Positions 37,939-53,613 are shown, counted from the first letter of the stretch. The stretch is DNA of 64,000 nucleotides from Curtobacterium sp. MMLR14_010 (GCF_001865015.1 NZ_MJGV01000057.1:87109-151108), one strand, 5' to 3'. Numbers and translations are program-made. Notes: generated by a model not told the origin, from the sequence alone.

Positions 37939-38337
37939 ATGGAGATCACGAGCGTGACCGTGGGGCTGCCCGTCACCGACCTCGAGGCGTCCTGCCTCTG
38001 GTACGGCGCCGTGTTCGAACGGGTCGACCCCGACCTCGAGCCCGCCGAGGGCGTCGCGGAGTACGAGATCGGTGGGATCTGGATCCAGCTGGTCGAGGAC
38101 CCGGGCGCCGAGGAGAACGCCGTCCTCGTGCGCTTCGGCGTCGACGACGTGGCCGCACAGCACCGCAGGATCGCGGCGCTGGGCATCGACGTCGGCCCGG
38201 TCGACCACGTGGAGGGGGCCGTCGACTGGTTCGACGTGCGCGACCCCGACGGCAACGTGCTCAGCCTGTACTCCCTCGCGGACGAGACGGGCCACGGCCA
38301 CGGGGGTCAGGACAGCGACGCCGGTCGCTCGGTCTAG
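37939..38337 (+). CDS. VOC-fold protein (glyoxalase/bleomycin-resistance superfamily)
   Basis: 132 aa. One VOC domain: TSVTVGLPVTDLEASCLWYG at the start, then an EIGGIWIQLVEDP strand and a C-terminal VRDPDGNVLSLYSL. The substrate is unknown. The usual metal ligands are not complete: the first strand lacks the His common in glyoxalases, so it may be a non-enzymatic or divergent member. It is divergent from pilB and followed by a strong terminator. Confidence 0.8.
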   Translation: MEITSVTVGLPVTDLEASCLWYGAVFERVDPDLEPAEGVAEYEIGGIWIQLVEDPGAEENAVLVRFGVDDVAAQHRRIAALGIDVGPVDHVEGAVDWFDVRDPDGNVLSLYSLADETGHGHGGQDSDAGRSV

Positions 38338-38350
38338 CGGTACGCCCCAG

Positions 38351-38398
38351 GACGGACTGGAGGCGCGGTGCGGGCCCGCACCGCGCCTCCAGTCCGTC
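38351..38398 (+). terminator. 48-nt perfect palindromic terminator
   Basis: 24-bp arms meet without a loop at CGGGCCCG (38371-38378); the arms contain ACGGACTGGAGGCGCGG. It begins 13 nt after the VOC gene stop, and the plus strand continues TGTCGTTCC. The arm sequence CTGGAGGCGCGG resembles the GGAGGC motif dispersed through the window. It most likely terminates the VOC transcript. Confidence 0.75.
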
Positions 38399-38493
38399 TG
38401 TCGTTCCTCCACAGGACGGTCTCGTTCCGCGCTGCAGCATGGTTGTGAACAGTTGGTTTCCGCGCTGGACGCTCGGCGGCCGGTCCTGCCAGC

Positions 38494-39654
38494 ATGGCCG
38501 CCATGCAGAACACACGGATTCCACATCTGAAAGGTCGGCTCATCGGCGGCATGGCGCTCGTCGCGGCCGTGGCACTCGGAGCCGTCGGGGTGGCAGCCCC
38601 GGCGCACGCGGCCGCGTTCACCGCTCGGGTCGCAGCGATCGCGCACAACGCCGGTGACGTGACCATCGCCGGCACCGGGGACCCGGGCGACCTCGTCTCG
38701 GTCACGCCGTCGGACGGCGCGCCCGTCGACGCCAGGGTCGCGACGGACGGGTCCTGGCAGACCACTGCCCACGTCGACGGCTTCGGTGCGCACACGTTCC
38801 ACGTCGCGGACTCCATCGGCTCCCCCACGGCGGACCTGCGCGCGACGACCCACCGCGTGAGCTTCACCACGATCGGCGTGCTGCGCGACAACTGGCGCCG
38901 GGCGCTCCGGGTGACGGGCGCAGGACTCGAACCGAACGCGCGGATCGAGCTCGCGGTCGACGGGAACCGCGTCGGCACGACCACCACGGACCGCGACGGC
39001 GCTTTCGCCCACCGGGTCACGGGCGTGCCGTTCGGGGAGCACACCGTCACCACGACCGAGCACTTCGACGGCGCCGAGCAGCTGCGGGTGAACTCCTCGG
39101 CGAAGCTCGAGCCGTTCCCACTCGTCGACGCCGTGTCCGTCGACCCGATCGGCAGGACCGTGCACGTGGAAGGCCGCGGCCCCGCCGGCACCGAGATGCG
39201 CTTCGTCGACGAGTCCGACGCGCCGTGGGCGCTGGCCTCGGGCGAGGACTGGATCACGAACGCCGACGGCACCTGGAGCGCCGACCTCGCCTGGCCCGCT
39301 GCCGGCACCCGCTTCATGGGGATCGTCGCCCAGGTGTTCGACGCCGGCCGACTGGTCGGTTCGACCACCACCGGTGCCACGATCCCGTTCCCGGTGACCG
39401 CCGCTGTGGCCTCGTACACACCGAAGCGGCTCGTCCTCACCGGCACCGCCGAACCCGGCGCGCGCCTGTCCTTCACGGACGCGGACGGCACCCCGGTGAC
39501 GGACGCTGACGGCAACCGCGTGGAGCCCGCCGTCCCCGGCAGCTCCTCGTGGCGCGTGACCCTCGACCCGCGGCGGATGGCTGGCGGATCCGTGACGGTC
39601 TCGGCGACGGGCGACGACGGCCCCCTCGGCAGCGCCACGGTGACGTACCGCTGA
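38494..39654 (+). CDS. Secreted Ig-like repeat protein, putative surface adhesin
   Basis: 386 aa. The signal peptide LIGGMALVAAVALGAVGVAA ends at APAHA/A. The mature part is built from about four beta-rich repeats with motifs such as VTIAGTGDPGDLVSVTP, VTGAGLEPNARIELAVDGNR, VHVEGRGPAGTEMRFVDE and LVLTGTAEPGARLSFTDADG, the pattern of bacterial Ig-like domains. No LPXTG sorting signal or lipobox is visible, so it is released or loosely bound. A second ATG three codons later is an equally good start; no clear ribosome site marks either. Confidence 0.75.
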   Translation: MAAMQNTRIPHLKGRLIGGMALVAAVALGAVGVAAPAHAAAFTARVAAIAHNAGDVTIAGTGDPGDLVSVTPSDGAPVDARVATDGSWQTTAHVDGFGAHTFHVADSIGSPTADLRATTHRVSFTTIGVLRDNWRRALRVTGAGLEPNARIELAVDGNRVGTTTTDRDGAFAHRVTGVPFGEHTVTTTEHFDGAEQLRVNSSAKLEPFPLVDAVSVDPIGRTVHVEGRGPAGTEMRFVDESDAPWALASGEDWITNADGTWSADLAWPAAGTRFMGIVAQVFDAGRLVGSTTTGATIPFPVTAAVASYTPKRLVLTGTAEPGARLSFTDADGTPVTDADGNRVEPAVPGSSSWRVTLDPRRMAGGSVTVSATGDDGPLGSATVTYR

Positions 39655-39738
39655 CCCACGCGGCCTGCACCGCGGCAGGACGTGGTGCACCCCGCGACAG
39701 GACGGAGCACGCCCGGCAGCAGGACGCGACACGACGCA

Positions 39739-39776
39739 GGAAGGGCCCCGCATCCAGGTGGATGCGGGGCCCTTCC
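39739..39776 (-). terminator. Terminator of rpoC (and of the convergent secreted-protein gene)
   Basis: GGAAGGGCCCCGCATCC (39739-39755) and its exact complement (39760-39776) form a 17-bp stem with a 4-nt loop. It lies between the convergent rpoC and secreted-protein genes and can act in both directions. There is no strong U-run. Confidence 0.75.
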
Positions 39777-39824
39777 GTCAGACCGATCGACTCAGTCGGC
39801 TGGTGTCCAGCCGGCTGCGCGTGC

Positions 39825-43706
<3,882 letters not shown>

Positions 43707-43753
43707 TGTTCTTCTCTCTTGCTGAATTCGAAACGTTGTCGGGCGGGGCGGGA

Positions 43754-47245
<3,492 letters not shown>

Positions 47246-47642
47246 GGGTTTGACCTCCGGTTGGCCCCGTCGGGCCGATACTGACGGGCAGCATGTAGGT
47301 GAGTGGATTGAACGCCGACGACCCCACGAGAACACGCGGTCATGCACCATCCGAGTGAAGGCGTTGCATGTGCGATGATCTGGGTGAGCGGGACCTGCCG
47401 ACATGTGCGGGTCCGGCTGCACCAGGCGGAGTCCTTCGAGGACTTTCGGTCGACCGCAATATGACGACGCGGATGCCAGGGAGCGCGAACAGTCATCATA
47501 TGCAGTGGTCACACGTGCTGTCCAGTCCTGGCTTGACCAAGATCGCCAGGGCCGTGTATAAGCACGAGCAGGTCGTCACTGCTCCCGCTGGTCGCCGCCC
47601 CGCGATCGCCGTCGCGCCGCGGATCCGGAGGCGACCAGCCGC
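47246..47642 (-). other. rpoB leader and promoter region
   Basis: About 400 nt without a gene. The 240 nt nearest rpoB form an untranslated leader below the promoter at 47495-47524. The remainder holds a long stem with arms GCTGGTCGCC/GGCGACCAGC (47588-47597 and 47630-47639), probably the terminator of the upstream PH-like gene. Confidence 0.6.
47495..47524 (-). promoter_or_regulatory. Sigma-70-type promoter for rpoB-rpoC
   Basis: Minus-strand TGGACA (47519-47524), an 18-nt spacer and TATGAT (47495-47500), close to consensus. Transcription would start near 47488, giving an untranslated leader of roughly 240 nt. This is the best promoter match in the window. Confidence 0.75.
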
Positions 47643-48224
47643 TCAGCCGAGCCGTTCGCGCTCGGCCTGCACCGAGCCTCCCGGCTGACCGGTCAGACCG
47701 GCCAGCGCACGGAACGCGTCCTCCGGACGACGCGTCCGGACGAAGGTGGTGCGGCCGCGGTCGTCGGTGAGCTCGATGCCGAGACCCGGCGTCAGCAGGA
47801 GCGCGCGCACCCCACGGCCGATGCGCAGGCCGATGCCGCCGAAGGTGGTCGCGTCGGCCTCGACCAGGCGCGCCTGGACGATCCGGCTGCGCCGGATCCG
47901 GCGCGGCGGCAGCGGACGGAAGTGCAGCGTGACGTGCCGCTCGGTGACGGTGAACCCGGCACGCGCGAGCAGGAGCAGCAGGCCGACGGTCACGGCGAGG
48001 ACGCCCGGTACCAGGAGTGCGACCTCCGGCGCATCCCCCGGCCAGGCGAGGACGGCCGCCGACAGGGCGGTTCCGGCGCCGAGGAGCGCTGCACCGATCG
48101 CCCGCATCCAGAGCGGCGCCGCCTCGCGGTCGGCGTGGAACGGCCGGGAGGCTCGGCTCGGCCCCGTCGATCGGCTCGCGGTGACGCGACGGGGCGTCTG
48201 GATGCTCATGGTGTCGGCGGACAA
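47643..48224 (-). CDS. PH-like membrane protein, unknown function
   Basis: 193 aa from the TTG with AGGAG 6 nt upstream; a downstream ATG (MSIQTPRRV) is possible. Two hydrophobic segments (about residues 42-60 and 68-87) lead into a cytoplasmic beta-rich domain, FTVTERHVTLHFRPLPPRRI to GVRALLLTPGLGIELTDDRG. That layout resembles bacterial PH-like proteins (DUF3093 type). Two copies of the CCGGGAGGCTCGG motif lie inside the gene near its two ends, in opposite orientation, encoding SRASRPF and GQPGGSV. It is upstream of rpoB on the same strand. Function unknown. Confidence 0.6.
   Translation of the reverse strand: MSADTMSIQTPRRVTASRSTGPSRASRPFHADREAAPLWMRAIGAALLGAGTALSAAVLAWPGDAPEVALLVPGVLAVTVGLLLLLARAGFTVTERHVTLHFRPLPPRRIRRSRIVQARLVEADATTFGGIGLRIGRGVRALLLTPGLGIELTDDRGRTTFVRTRRPEDAFRALAGLTGQPGGSVQAERERLG
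47672..47684 (-). repeat. CCGGGAGGCTCGG motif, copy 1
   Basis: Exact 13-bp copy on the minus strand inside the 3' end of the PH-like gene. With flanks it shares the 17-mer GCCGGGAGGCTCGGTGC with the copy at 49576. Confidence 0.7.
48144..48156 (+). repeat. CCGGGAGGCTCGG motif, copy 2
   Basis: Exact copy on the plus strand inside the 5' part of the PH-like gene, inverted relative to the copy at 47672. The coding strand reads it as SRASRP. Confidence 0.7.
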
Positions 48225-48523
48225 GTGGGTCTCCTGGGGCGTGCGGTCCGGGGCGTGGGGCACCCAGGACGCGGTGTGTTCGGGGTCGGAGCGCACCGGG
48301 GCGCGCCGACGGCGCGGGTGCTGCGGCGCGACCCGTGGGTGGCGGCAGTGGGGGTGCGCGCCACGGCCTGCCGGATGCGGACCCGCCGGGAGTGACTCCG
48401 GGGGTCGACGCGCTCGGCGGACGACCCGTCGACGGTACGTCGCGTGCCTTGGCGTTCACTGTCCGTTCATGTGGACGCATCCACCCCAGAGCAGGGGACG
48501 CGCCACCGGGGGTCGCGTCCGTG
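48225..48523. other. Intergenic region between response regulator and PH-like gene
   Basis: About 300 nt with no convincing gene or terminator. It should carry the end of the two-component operon and the start region of the PH-like gene. I recognise no clear promoter. Confidence 0.4.
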
Positions 48524-49171
48524 TCAGCGCAGGACGAGGGCGACGGCCTCGGCGCGGGACCGCACCCCGAGCTTCTGGAACAGCTGGTTCACGTACGACT
48601 TCACGGTCGGCACGGTCAGGAACAGCTCGGCGGCGATCTCCGGGTTCGTCCGGCCGTCGGCGATGCGCTCGAGCACGTCGGCCTCGCGCGGGGTGAGCTC
48701 GGGGAAGCGCTCGCGGACCGACACCGGCGTCGGGGGTGTCGGGAGCTCCGGTGTGCCGAGCGCTGCGACGAGCCGGGCCCCGACCACGGCGTCGAAGGTC
48801 GACTGTCCCGAGGCCACCGCCCGGATCGCGGTCGCGATCTCCACGCGGCCCGCGTCCTTCGTCAGGTAGCCGCGGGCACCGGCGCGGAGGGCGGTCGTGA
48901 TCGAGTCATCGTCGGCGAAGGTCGTCAGCACCAGGACCGCGACCTCGGGGTGCGCCGCCGTGATCTGCGCGGTGGCGGTCGGGCCGTCCACCACCGGCAT
49001 GCGCAGGTCCATGAGGACGACGTCCGGTGTGAGCTCGGCCACGAGGGCGACCGCCTCGGCGCCGTCGGCGGCCTCGCCCACGACCGCGAGGTCCGGCACG
49101 AGCGACAGCACCGTCACCAGGCCGTCGCGGACGATGGCCTGGTCGTCGACGACGAGCACGCGGATGCTCAC
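48524..49171 (-). CDS. NarL/LuxR-type response regulator
   Basis: 215 aa. Receiver domain with phospho-acceptor Asp55 (VVLMDLRMP), acidic pair at VVDDQ and Lys in LTKDAGR. The C-terminal LuxR-type helix-turn-helix (ELTPREADVLERIADGRTNP to VKSYVNQLFQKLGVRSRAEA) binds DNA. The ATG overlaps the histidine kinase stop (ATGA). Output genes unknown; autoregulation of this three-gene set is a reasonable guess. Confidence 0.94.
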   Translation of the reverse strand: MSIRVLVVDDQAIVRDGLVTVLSLVPDLAVVGEAADGAEAVALVAELTPDVVLMDLRMPVVDGPTATAQITAAHPEVAVLVLTTFADDDSITTALRAGARGYLTKDAGRVEIATAIRAVASGQSTFDAVVGARLVAALGTPELPTPPTPVSVRERFPELTPREADVLERIADGRTNPEIAAELFLTVPTVKSYVNQLFQKLGVRSRAEAVALVLR

Positions 49172-50370
49172 GCGGTGGCCTCCGTGCCGGACGGCGACAC
49201 GGGCAGGTGCATCGCGACGACGAACGTGTCGTCGGTGCGCTCCGCGCGGATCGTGGCGTCGTCGCCGAGCTCGGCGAAGCGCTCGCGCATGCCGACGAGT
49301 CCGTGTCCGGGGTCGGCCAGGGGGTTCGTGACGACGACGTCGACGTGCCCCGTCGGTCCGGTCCGCTCGACGCTGAGCGTGACCGGGCGGCCGGGCGCGT
49401 GCCGGCGGGCGTTGCTGAGGGCCTCGCGGGTGGCAGCGACGACGGCGGCACGGTGGGCCGGGTCGAGTGCGGCCAGGGTGAGGTCACCGTCGACGCGCAG
49501 GTCGCCGCCGAAGGACCGGTGCGCGTCGACGAGGGGCGCGAGACCGGTCGGGGTGGTCGCCGCGGTCGTCCCCGGCCGGGAGGCTCGGTGCGGCTCCGGC
49601 ACGTCGGCGGGAGCCGGGTCGTCCTCACGCAGCGCGCGGACCGCACGCCGCGCCTCGGCGAGACCGTCGACGGCGAGGGTGCGGGCGTCAGCCGCACGTC
49701 GGGTGGCGTCGTCGATCCGCCCGGCCTCGAGCAGGGCCTCGACCGCGTCGAGCTGCAGCACGAGCCCGCCGAGGGAGTGCGCGAGGACGTCGTGGACGTC
49801 CCTGGCCGCCCGGGACCGGTCGGCCAGGAGCTCGGCACGCTGCTGGTCCCGCTCGGCCTGGCGCGCCTGGAGCTCCGTGAGTCGGACCTGTCGGCGACTG
49901 AAGCCGACCAGCACGCCGAGCACGAGCCCACCGCAGGCAGCGAGGACGAACGCGACGGGCGTCCGTTCGAGGGTGGCGACGACGGCGATCTCGACGACCG
50001 CCGTCAGCACCGCGACCGTGCCGGTCCAGACGGGCAGGTCCGCGCTGGCCTGCAGGGCGACGATGCCGATGATCACCGGCACGAGCAGGAGCGCGTCGGT
50101 GGGCACGACGACGACGGCCCCGGCGACGACCATCACCACGGCGAGGGCGAACCCGGCTCGGGAGGAGCGCACGACCTCACGCCCCACCCACGCGGCGAGC
50201 GCCACGCCCCCGACCGCCCACACCCACGCGGGGTGGTGCAGGGCGAGGCCGTTGCGCACGAACCAGAACGTGACGGCGACGACCCCGACGGCGGTGAGCC
50301 CCCAGCCGAGACGCGAACGCGACCGGCCCCTGGTGAGGTCGGTCGGCTCGACACCGGAGAGGAGGGTCAC
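49168..50370 (-). CDS. Sensor histidine kinase, HisKA_3 family
   Basis: 400 aa. About five membrane helices in residues 20-155 with little exposed loop, so it senses membrane state or an integral-membrane partner. The dimerisation/phospho-acceptor segment RDVHDVLAHSLGGLVLQLD holds His193. The HATPase domain has TREALSNARRHAPG (N box) and DPGHGLVGMRERFAELG (G box). The linker between them contains PHRASRPG, encoded by a CCGGGAGGCTCGG motif. GTG start overlapping the upstream membrane gene's stop. Confidence 0.93.
   Translation of the reverse strand: MTLLSGVEPTDLTRGRSRSRLGWGLTAVGVVAVTFWFVRNGLALHHPAWVWAVGGVALAAWVGREVVRSSRAGFALAVVMVVAGAVVVVPTDALLLVPVIIGIVALQASADLPVWTGTVAVLTAVVEIAVVATLERTPVAFVLAACGGLVLGVLVGFSRRQVRLTELQARQAERDQQRAELLADRSRAARDVHDVLAHSLGGLVLQLDAVEALLEAGRIDDATRRAADARTLAVDGLAEARRAVRALREDDPAPADVPEPHRASRPGTTAATTPTGLAPLVDAHRSFGGDLRVDGDLTLAALDPAHRAAVVAATREALSNARRHAPGRPVTLSVERTGPTGHVDVVVTNPLADPGHGLVGMRERFAELGDDATIRAERTDDTFVVAMHLPVSPSGTEATA
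49576..49588 (+). repeat. CCGGGAGGCTCGG motif, copy 3
   Basis: Exact copy on the plus strand inside the histidine kinase gene, in the linker between the dimerisation and ATPase domains (encodes RASRPG). Confidence 0.7.
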
Positions 50371-50867
50371 CGGACCATCATGCCGCTGGCGCGGGAGGGG
50401 ATGCGCTGGTCGACGACGAGCGCCCGGGCGGCCCGGTTGATCGCGAGCATGAGCAGGATCGCGCCGGTCGAGCTGAGCAGGTGGGCTCCGAGGTGGCCGC
50501 CGAGGACGTCGATGCCGATCCGGACGACGATGAGCACGATCCACAGCACGGCGCCCGCCGTACCGGTGCGGGACTGCAGCGTGCGGCCCTTGTCGTCGGG
50601 GGTGCCGACGGTGCGGAAGCGGGTCAGGCTGCCCATCGCGAGGCCGAGGCCGACGGACACGAGCGCCTCGATGCCGAGGAACACGACGTCGGTCGTGCCG
50701 ATCGTCGCCGTGGACTGGGCGAGGACGACGATCCCGACGACCGCCATCACGAGCGGTGCACGCCAGATGCGGGCGGGGTCGAGGTACTGCCACGTCGCCT
50801 GGTGCCAGGCCAGGAAGCCGACGAGTGCGAGGCCGATGACGATGTTCGCGAGGAGTTGAGCCGACAT
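50367..50867 (-). CDS. Polytopic membrane protein linked to the two-component system
   Basis: 166 aa from the ATG giving MSAQLLANIVIGLALVGFLA. Four to five hydrophobic segments; the C-terminus is basic (RALVVDQRIPSRASGMMVR). It resembles CcdC/DUF1453-like membrane proteins in size and layout, but the assignment is uncertain. Its stop overlaps the kinase start, so the two are co-translated. It may be a sensor partner or the system's target. Confidence 0.7.
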   Translation of the reverse strand: MSAQLLANIVIGLALVGFLAWHQATWQYLDPARIWRAPLVMAVVGIVVLAQSTATIGTTDVVFLGIEALVSVGLGLAMGSLTRFRTVGTPDDKGRTLQSRTGTAGAVLWIVLIVVRIGIDVLGGHLGAHLLSSTGAILLMLAINRAARALVVDQRIPSRASGMMVR

Positions 50868-50997
50868 GGTGTGCGCCTTCCGAAGTGTCCGGCGGGGGCT
50901 CCCTGCCGGTGGTCCCATCGTTCAACGAACGGCTCCGCAGCCCCACCACCCAGGGGTGGTGACCGGGATGGGGATGTCGGTGGTGTTCCATGGACCC

Positions 50998-51840
50998 ATG
51001 GGTGATGCGTTCGACGGGTTCAAGCTCGGTGCGGGGTTCTCGGTGATCGAGCCCGACCGGCACCGGCCGGGGTCCTTCACGCTGGTGGTCGACGGCACGC
51101 CCCAGTCCCACGTGGACCTGGAGGACCCGACGCACCTGGCGTTCGAGTACATCCGGCGGATCGGGCACGCCATCGACCTGCTGCCGCCCGGGCCGATCAC
51201 CGCGCTGCACCTCGGTGCTGGTGCCCTCACGCTCCCCCGGTACGTCGCGGTGACCCGGCCGGGGTCCCGCCAGCAGGTGGTCGAGCTCGAGCGCGACCTC
51301 GTCGACCAGGTGCGCGAGGTGCTGCCGTTCCCCCGCGGCGCCTCGATCCGCGTGCGGTACGGCGACGCCCGCGAGGTCCTCGGCAAGCTGCCGAACGGGC
51401 TGCACGGCACGGTCGACCTCGCCGTCGTGGACGTCTTCGGCGGCTCGCGGATCCCGGCGCACGTGACGAGTGTCGAGTTCTACCGCGAGGTCGCCGCGTT
51501 CCTCTCCCCCACCGGGATCGTCGCGGTGAACGTCGCCGACGGTGCCGGTCTCGCGTTCGCCCGCGGCCAGGCGTCGACGTTGCAGTCCGTGCTGCCCTCG
51601 GTCGCGGCGGTCGCGGACACCGGCATGCTCAAGGGCCGGCGCTTCGGGAACATCGTCCTCCTCGGCTCGCCGACCGACCTGCCCGTGGCCGACATGCCGC
51701 GCCGGTACTCCTCGGACCCGATGCCGGCGAAGGTCGTGCACGGGGCTGAGCTGCGGGCGTTCATCGCCGGGGCGCCCATCGTCACCGACGCCACGGCGGT
51801 CGCGTCCCCGGAGCCGAACCGGTCCGTCTTCGGGGCGTAG
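50998..51840 (+). CDS. Spermidine-synthase-like methyltransferase-fold protein
   Basis: 280 aa from the ATG giving MGDAFDGFKLGAGFSVIEPD; two ATGs 8 and 10 codons upstream are alternatives. PGSFTLVVDGTPQSHVDLED resembles the N-terminal beta domain of spermidine synthases. ITALHLGAGALTLPRYVAVT is the nucleotide-binding Gly motif, QQVVELERDLVDQVRE the acidic ribose-binding strand, and LAVVDVFGGSRIPAHVTS the position of the catalytic Asp. Actinobacteria often carry such homologues without a polyamine role, so the substrate is uncertain. Confidence 0.85.
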   Translation: MGDAFDGFKLGAGFSVIEPDRHRPGSFTLVVDGTPQSHVDLEDPTHLAFEYIRRIGHAIDLLPPGPITALHLGAGALTLPRYVAVTRPGSRQQVVELERDLVDQVREVLPFPRGASIRVRYGDAREVLGKLPNGLHGTVDLAVVDVFGGSRIPAHVTSVEFYREVAAFLSPTGIVAVNVADGAGLAFARGQASTLQSVLPSVAAVADTGMLKGRRFGNIVLLGSPTDLPVADMPRRYSSDPMPAKVVHGAELRAFIAGAPIVTDATAVASPEPNRSVFGA

Positions 51841-51936
51841 CCCACCGGCGCTCTCGGGCAACCGGGCGGTCCCGCTGCCAGGATGGACGCTGGACGACCG
51901 CGCAGGTGCGCGACCGAACGAGACGGGGAAGCCCTC

Positions 51937-52674
51937 ATGACGAACGACGACCGGAGCAACGACGACCGGCCTCGCTACGGCGAGCGCATCACGCCGGACT
52001 CGACGCCGCAGTACGGCGAGCAGCAGCAGTACGGCCAGCAGCAGGGCCAGCAGGGCCAGCAGGGCCAGCAGTACGGCCAGCAGCAGGGGGACCAGTCCGG
52101 GCAGCAGTACGGCCAGCAGCAGCAGTACGGCCAGTACGGGCAGCAGCAGGGCCAGCAGTCGGACGCCCCCTCGTGGGGCGGCCAGCAGCACCAGCCGCAG
52201 CACCAGCAGCAGTACGGGTCGGCCCCGGCGTCGTCCGGCGGCCCCGCGTGGCAGCAGCACCACGAGCCCGTCACGAAGAAGCCGACCGTCGGCCGCATCG
52301 CCTTCGTCGCCTCGGTCGTCGCACTCGTCCTCGGCATCATCGGTGGGTCGATCCTCGGCACGGCACTCGGTGCCACCGGCGTCATCCGCGACCTCGCGCA
52401 GAGCGGTGGCGCCGCGAGCCCGACCGAACAGCAGGAGCTCCAGCGGCAGCTCCAGGACTCGCTGATGAACTCCGCGAACGGCGGCCAGTTCGCCATCGGC
52501 AGCGTCTTCATGTGGGTGGCCACGCTGTTCGGCCTCTGGGGCATCGTGCAGGGCATCGTCGCGATCGCCACCAAGCGCGGCCGTCGCTGGGGTGTCTTCG
52601 CGATCATCCTCGCCGTCGTCGCGTTCATCGTGGCGTTCGTCGTGTACATCGGGGTCGCGGTCTCCGGTTCCTGA
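51937..52674 (+). CDS. Membrane protein with Gln/Tyr/Gly-rich prion-like N-terminus
   Basis: 245 aa. Residues 24-105 consist of Gln, Tyr and Gly in repeats of the type QQYGQQQGQQ. Residue 115 onward is a DUF4190-like two-to-three-helix membrane domain: GRIAFVASVVALVLGIIGGS and later IGSVFMWVATLFGLWGIVQG and WGVFAIILAVVAFIVAFVVY. The start ATG follows GGGGAAG. The low-complexity segment would face the cytoplasm and might self-associate. It is followed by a terminator. Function unknown. Confidence 0.78.
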   Translation: MTNDDRSNDDRPRYGERITPDSTPQYGEQQQYGQQQGQQGQQGQQYGQQQGDQSGQQYGQQQQYGQYGQQQGQQSDAPSWGGQQHQPQHQQQYGSAPASSGGPAWQQHHEPVTKKPTVGRIAFVASVVALVLGIIGGSILGTALGATGVIRDLAQSGGAASPTEQQELQRQLQDSLMNSANGGQFAIGSVFMWVATLFGLWGIVQGIVAIATKRGRRWGVFAIILAVVAFIVAFVVYIGVAVSGS

Positions 52675-52687
52675 CCGGACCCACCCT

Positions 52688-52724
52688 CGAAGGCCCGTCC
52701 CGCACTGCGCGAGGCGGGCCTTCG
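52688..52724 (+). terminator. Terminator after the Gln-rich membrane protein gene
   Basis: CGAAGGCCCG (52688-52697) pairs with CGGGCCTTCG (52715-52724) over 10 bp around a 17-nt loop, 13 nt after the stop codon. No U-run. Confidence 0.6.
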
Positions 52725-52773
52725 GCGTGTGGCAGCGGTCACTCCCGGGTGAGCCCGGTTACCCTCGACCCTG

Positions 52774-53613
52774 ATGTCCAACCCGCCCGAAGACCGCCAG
52801 CACCTCGACCGGGACGACCACGCCCGGGAACCGCGTCACGCGGCCCCCGGAAGCGCGAGCGTCAGCCCCGGCAGCACCTTCGCGCCCATCAGTCTGCGCC
52901 CCGCCGTGGACGTACAGGCCGTGCAGGACCGCCTCCGTGACCTCGGCCAGAGCCGCAGCACGGACGCCCTCGCCGAGCGCGCCGAGCTGATGCGGCTGCT
53001 CGGCCGTCTCGACGAAGCCCTCGTGCTGGCCGAGGAGGTCTTCCGCCTGACGATGTTCACGGGGGAACGCTCCGACAAGGTCGCCGCCCGCATCCGCCGC
53101 GCCCACGTCCTGCACGACCTGGGTCGCCACGAGCGCGCCGCGAGCGAGGCCGCCATGGCACGCGACACCGCCACGACCGAGGAGTGGCCGGAGCTCGAGG
53201 GCGCCGCCGCCGAGATCGAGGGCTGGTCCCTGTTCGAGCTCTCCCGCTTCGACGAGGCCCGCGAGGTCCTGGCGCGCTCGTACGAGGCCTTCCGCGCTGC
53301 CGGGGCGCCGTCCGAGCGCACCGACGCCCTGCGCACCGCGGTCGAGGCCGCCATGCGCGCGTCGATCGCCCAGCCCGCCGCGACCGGCACGAAGCACCGC
53401 GACGCAGCAGACCGTCCCCGGACGGCCCGCGAGGTCGCCGCCCGCCGCGAGACCGACCCGGTCACCCGGGTGGCCGAGCCGGTGAAGGAGGTGCCGCCGA
53501 TCCGTCGTCGGGTCCTCGGTGCCCCCGACGCGGCCCGGACCGAGGGCGACAGCATCTGGGGCAAGCTGACCGGGCGTTCGGACCGCTCGCGCCCCACCGA
53601 CACCGACCGGTGA
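52774..53613 (+). CDS. TPR-repeat protein
   Basis: 279 aa, cytoplasmic. A disordered polar N-terminus (1-45) precedes helical tetratricopeptide-like repeats at about residues 50-195 (AERAELMRLLGRLDEALVLA, KVAARIRRAHVLHDLGRHER, EGWSLFELSRFDEAREVLAR). The C-terminal 80 residues are Arg/Pro/Asp-rich and probably disordered. TPR proteins act as scaffolds; the partner may be the SprT-like protein whose gene overlaps this one by 4 nt (GTGA). Confidence 0.78.
   Translation: MSNPPEDRQHLDRDDHAREPRHAAPGSASVSPGSTFAPISLRPAVDVQAVQDRLRDLGQSRSTDALAERAELMRLLGRLDEALVLAEEVFRLTMFTGERSDKVAARIRRAHVLHDLGRHERAASEAAMARDTATTEEWPELEGAAAEIEGWSLFELSRFDEAREVLARSYEAFRAAGAPSERTDALRTAVEAAMRASIAQPAATGTKHRDAADRPRTAREVAARRETDPVTRVAEPVKEVPPIRRRVLGAPDAARTEGDSIWGKLTGRSDRSRPTDTDR

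Noticed and set aside
47246..47512. Extended N-terminus of RpoB
   Set aside because: The upstream part overlaps the promoter and leader and lacks similarity; the TTG with GGAGG fits the family start.
51960..52260. CRISPR or satellite array
   Set aside because: The repeats are CAG/TAC/GGC codons of one open protein, with no spacers.
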